Source: Thiohalocapsa sp964524185 (GTDB taxonomy: Bacteria; Pseudomonadota; Gammaproteobacteria; Chromatiales; Chromatiaceae). Taken from it: a DNA stretch of 6,698 bases. The stretch spans positions 1 through 6,698 of the forward strand of contig CAZGCI010000145.1 of NCBI GenBank assembly GCA_964524185.1, in the 5' to 3' direction. A program made the position numbers and the translations under genes. Below are positions 5,620-6,698 of this stretch, piece after piece. How positions within the stretch are numbered: position 1 is the first letter of the stretch; every line of letters starts with the position of its first letter. The notes beneath the pieces were generated by a model. It was not told where the DNA came from and did not search any database. It worked only from the letters and a program-made list of their open reading frames with translations.

Positions 5620-5729
5620 ATGAGGGGCGAGGGGCTGGGGAGGACGACGCTTCTTGGCCGCCGGTCCCGCGAGCGCCCCGTGCCGCCGGTCCGATTTTTT
5701 CATTCGTCTCCCACTAGGAGTATTTGAGT
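5620..5729 (+). other. tkt-gap intergenic spacer with an 11-bp direct repeat and a T6 tract
   Basis: The spacer holds GCCGCCGGTCC twice (5657..5667 and 5682..5692) and a run of six T at 5695..5700. I find no stable hairpin directly before the T-run, so it is not a convincing intrinsic terminator, and co-transcription of tkt and gap stays plausible. The gap ribosome-binding site AGGAG is at 5716..5720; a CTCC at 5708..5711 could weakly pair with it. Confidence 0.45.
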
Positions 5730-6698
5730 ATGACCCTGAAAGTTGGCATCAACGGCTTCGGCCGCATCGGCCGCATGGCCTTCCGCGCGATCAGCAAGGA
5801 GTTCCCGAACATCGAGGTGGTCGGGATCAACGACCTGCTGGACCCGGACTACTTGGCCTACATGCTCAAGTATGACTCGGTACACGGCAACTTCCAGGGC
5901 GATGTCGCCGTCGATGGCAGCAGCATGATCGTCAACGGCAAGTCCATTCGCCTCACAGCGGAGATGGACCCGGCCAACCTGAAGTGGGACGAGATCGGCG
6001 CCGAGCTGGTGATCGAGTGCACCGGCTTTTTCCTCACCGAGGAGACCTGCCAGAAGCACATCACCGCCGGCGCCAAGAAGGTCGTCCAGTCCGCGCCGTC
6101 CAAAGATGCGACGCCCATGTTCGTCTATGGCGTCAACCACGGCACCTACAGCGGTCAGGCGATCATCTCGGCCGCGTCCTGCACCACCAACTGCCTGGCG
6201 CCGGTGTCCAAGGTGCTGCACGACAACTGGGGCATCAAGCGCGGCCTAATGACCACGGTGCACGCGGCCACCGCCACCCAGAAGACCGTCGACGGCCCGT
6301 CGAAGAAGGACTGGCGCGGCGGTCGCGGCATTCTGGAGAACATCATCCCGTCCTCCACCGGCGCGGCCAAGGCCGTCGGCAAGGTGATGCCGGAGCTCAA
6401 CGGCAAGCTCACCGGCATGGCCTTCCGCGTGCCCACCTCGGACGTCTCCGTGGTGGACCTGACCTGCGAGCTGGACAAGGGCGCCACCTACGACGACATT
6501 TGCGCCGCCATGAAGGCAGCCTCCGAGTCCGGCGATCTCGCCGGCGTGCTGGCCTACACCGACGAGAAGGTGGTCTCCACCGACTTCCGCGGTGCCAACA
6601 CGCCGTCCGTCTTCGATGCCGGTGCCGGCATCATGCTCGATTCGACCTTCGTCAAGGTCGTCGCCTGGTACGACAACGAGTACGGCTACACCTGCAAC
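5730..6698 (+). CDS. gap: Type I glyceraldehyde-3-phosphate dehydrogenase (GapA-like), last residues cut by the window edge
   Basis: GAPDH interconverts glyceraldehyde 3-phosphate and 1,3-bisphosphoglycerate with NAD+ in glycolysis and gluconeogenesis, as a cytosolic homotetramer. My translation gives 323 residues, close to E. coli GapA (331 aa); about a dozen C-terminal residues lie beyond the window. The Rossmann motif GINGFGRIGR is at residues 6-15, and Asp35 after the second strand (GINDLLD) favours NAD over NADP. Catalytic Cys151 lies in ASCTTNCLAP, with its partner His178 in TTVHAATATQKTVDGPS. RGGRG, SSTGAAKAVGKV, GMAFRVPT and the terminal WYDNEYGY are all intact. ATG 5730 follows AGGAG with a 9-nt spacer, and the second residue onward (TLKVGINGFG) matches the family start; the in-frame TTG two codons upstream is less likely. 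The Asp and GapA-like sequence argue against an NADP-type Calvin-cycle enzyme, but a dual-cofactor form cannot be excluded. Confidence 0.97.
   Translation, partial: MTLKVGINGFGRIGRMAFRAISKEFPNIEVVGINDLLDPDYLAYMLKYDSVHGNFQGDVAVDGSSMIVNGKSIRLTAEMDPANLKWDEIGAELVIECTGFFLTEETCQKHITAGAKKVVQSAPSKDATPMFVYGVNHGTYSGQAIISAASCTTNCLAPVSKVLHDNWGIKRGLMTTVHAATATQKTVDGPSKKDWRGGRGILENIIPSSTGAAKAVGKVMPELNGKLTGMAFRVPTSDVSVVDLTCELDKGATYDDICAAMKAASESGDLAGVLAYTDEKVVSTDFRGANTPSVFDAGAGIMLDSTFVKVVAWYDNEYGYTCN

Noticed and set aside
5695..5700. Intrinsic terminator between tkt and gap
   Set aside because: The T6 run lacks a convincing stem immediately upstream; only 3- to 5-bp pairings were found.
5700..6221. 173-codon minus-strand open frame opposite gap
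   Set aside because: It is antisense to a conserved GAPDH gene and has no recognisable protein features.

Overview
The window is GC-rich bacterial chromosomal DNA. It carries five recognisable genes, all central or one-carbon metabolism apart from one redox protein. The proteins look gammaproteobacterial: MetK, transketolase and GapA align from memory, almost residue by residue, with the E. coli proteins, and PurT is the formate-dependent enzyme. The GC content, the fairly acidic proteins and the linked metK and tkt-gap genes would suit an Ectothiorhodospiraceae-like gammaproteobacterium, but that is inference; no 16S or other marker is present.

Layout, left to right. Minus strand: the first 274 codons of purT (1..824, cut by the window edge), a 313-bp intergenic stretch (825..1137), then complete metK (1138..2307). 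metK is therefore upstream of purT on the same strand. The stretch between them is not empty. It has a perfect GC-rich hairpin just after the metK stop, then a 161-bp element (887..1047) bounded by 24-nt complementary arms. Its only three mismatches become G-U pairs in minus-strand RNA, and further small hairpins lie inside. This is the most interesting object in the window: either a structured RNA or purT leader, or a small TA-flanked inverted-repeat (MITE-like) element.

A 216-bp divergent control region (2308..2523) separates metK from a plus-strand thioredoxin-fold/peroxiredoxin-like gene (2524..3081). That gene ends at a strong hairpin. A 525-bp stretch without a convincing gene follows. 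Its left part (3123..3192) holds a 9-bp direct repeat, a 7-bp dyad and an AT-rich promoter-like patch.

The right half is tkt (3607..5619) followed 110 bp later by gap (5730..window end, lacking only about its last dozen residues). Together they are transketolase of the pentose-phosphate/Calvin carbon rearrangements and NAD-type GAPDH of glycolysis/gluconeogenesis, probably the start of a tkt-gap(-pgk...) cluster. Transketolase carries a six-residue insertion in its thiamine-diphosphate loop that looks like a diverged 18-bp tandem duplication.

No tRNA, rRNA, CRISPR array, prophage or transposase gene was seen. There is no clear sign of an undescribed multi-gene system; the novelty is in the non-coding elements and the transketolase insertion.
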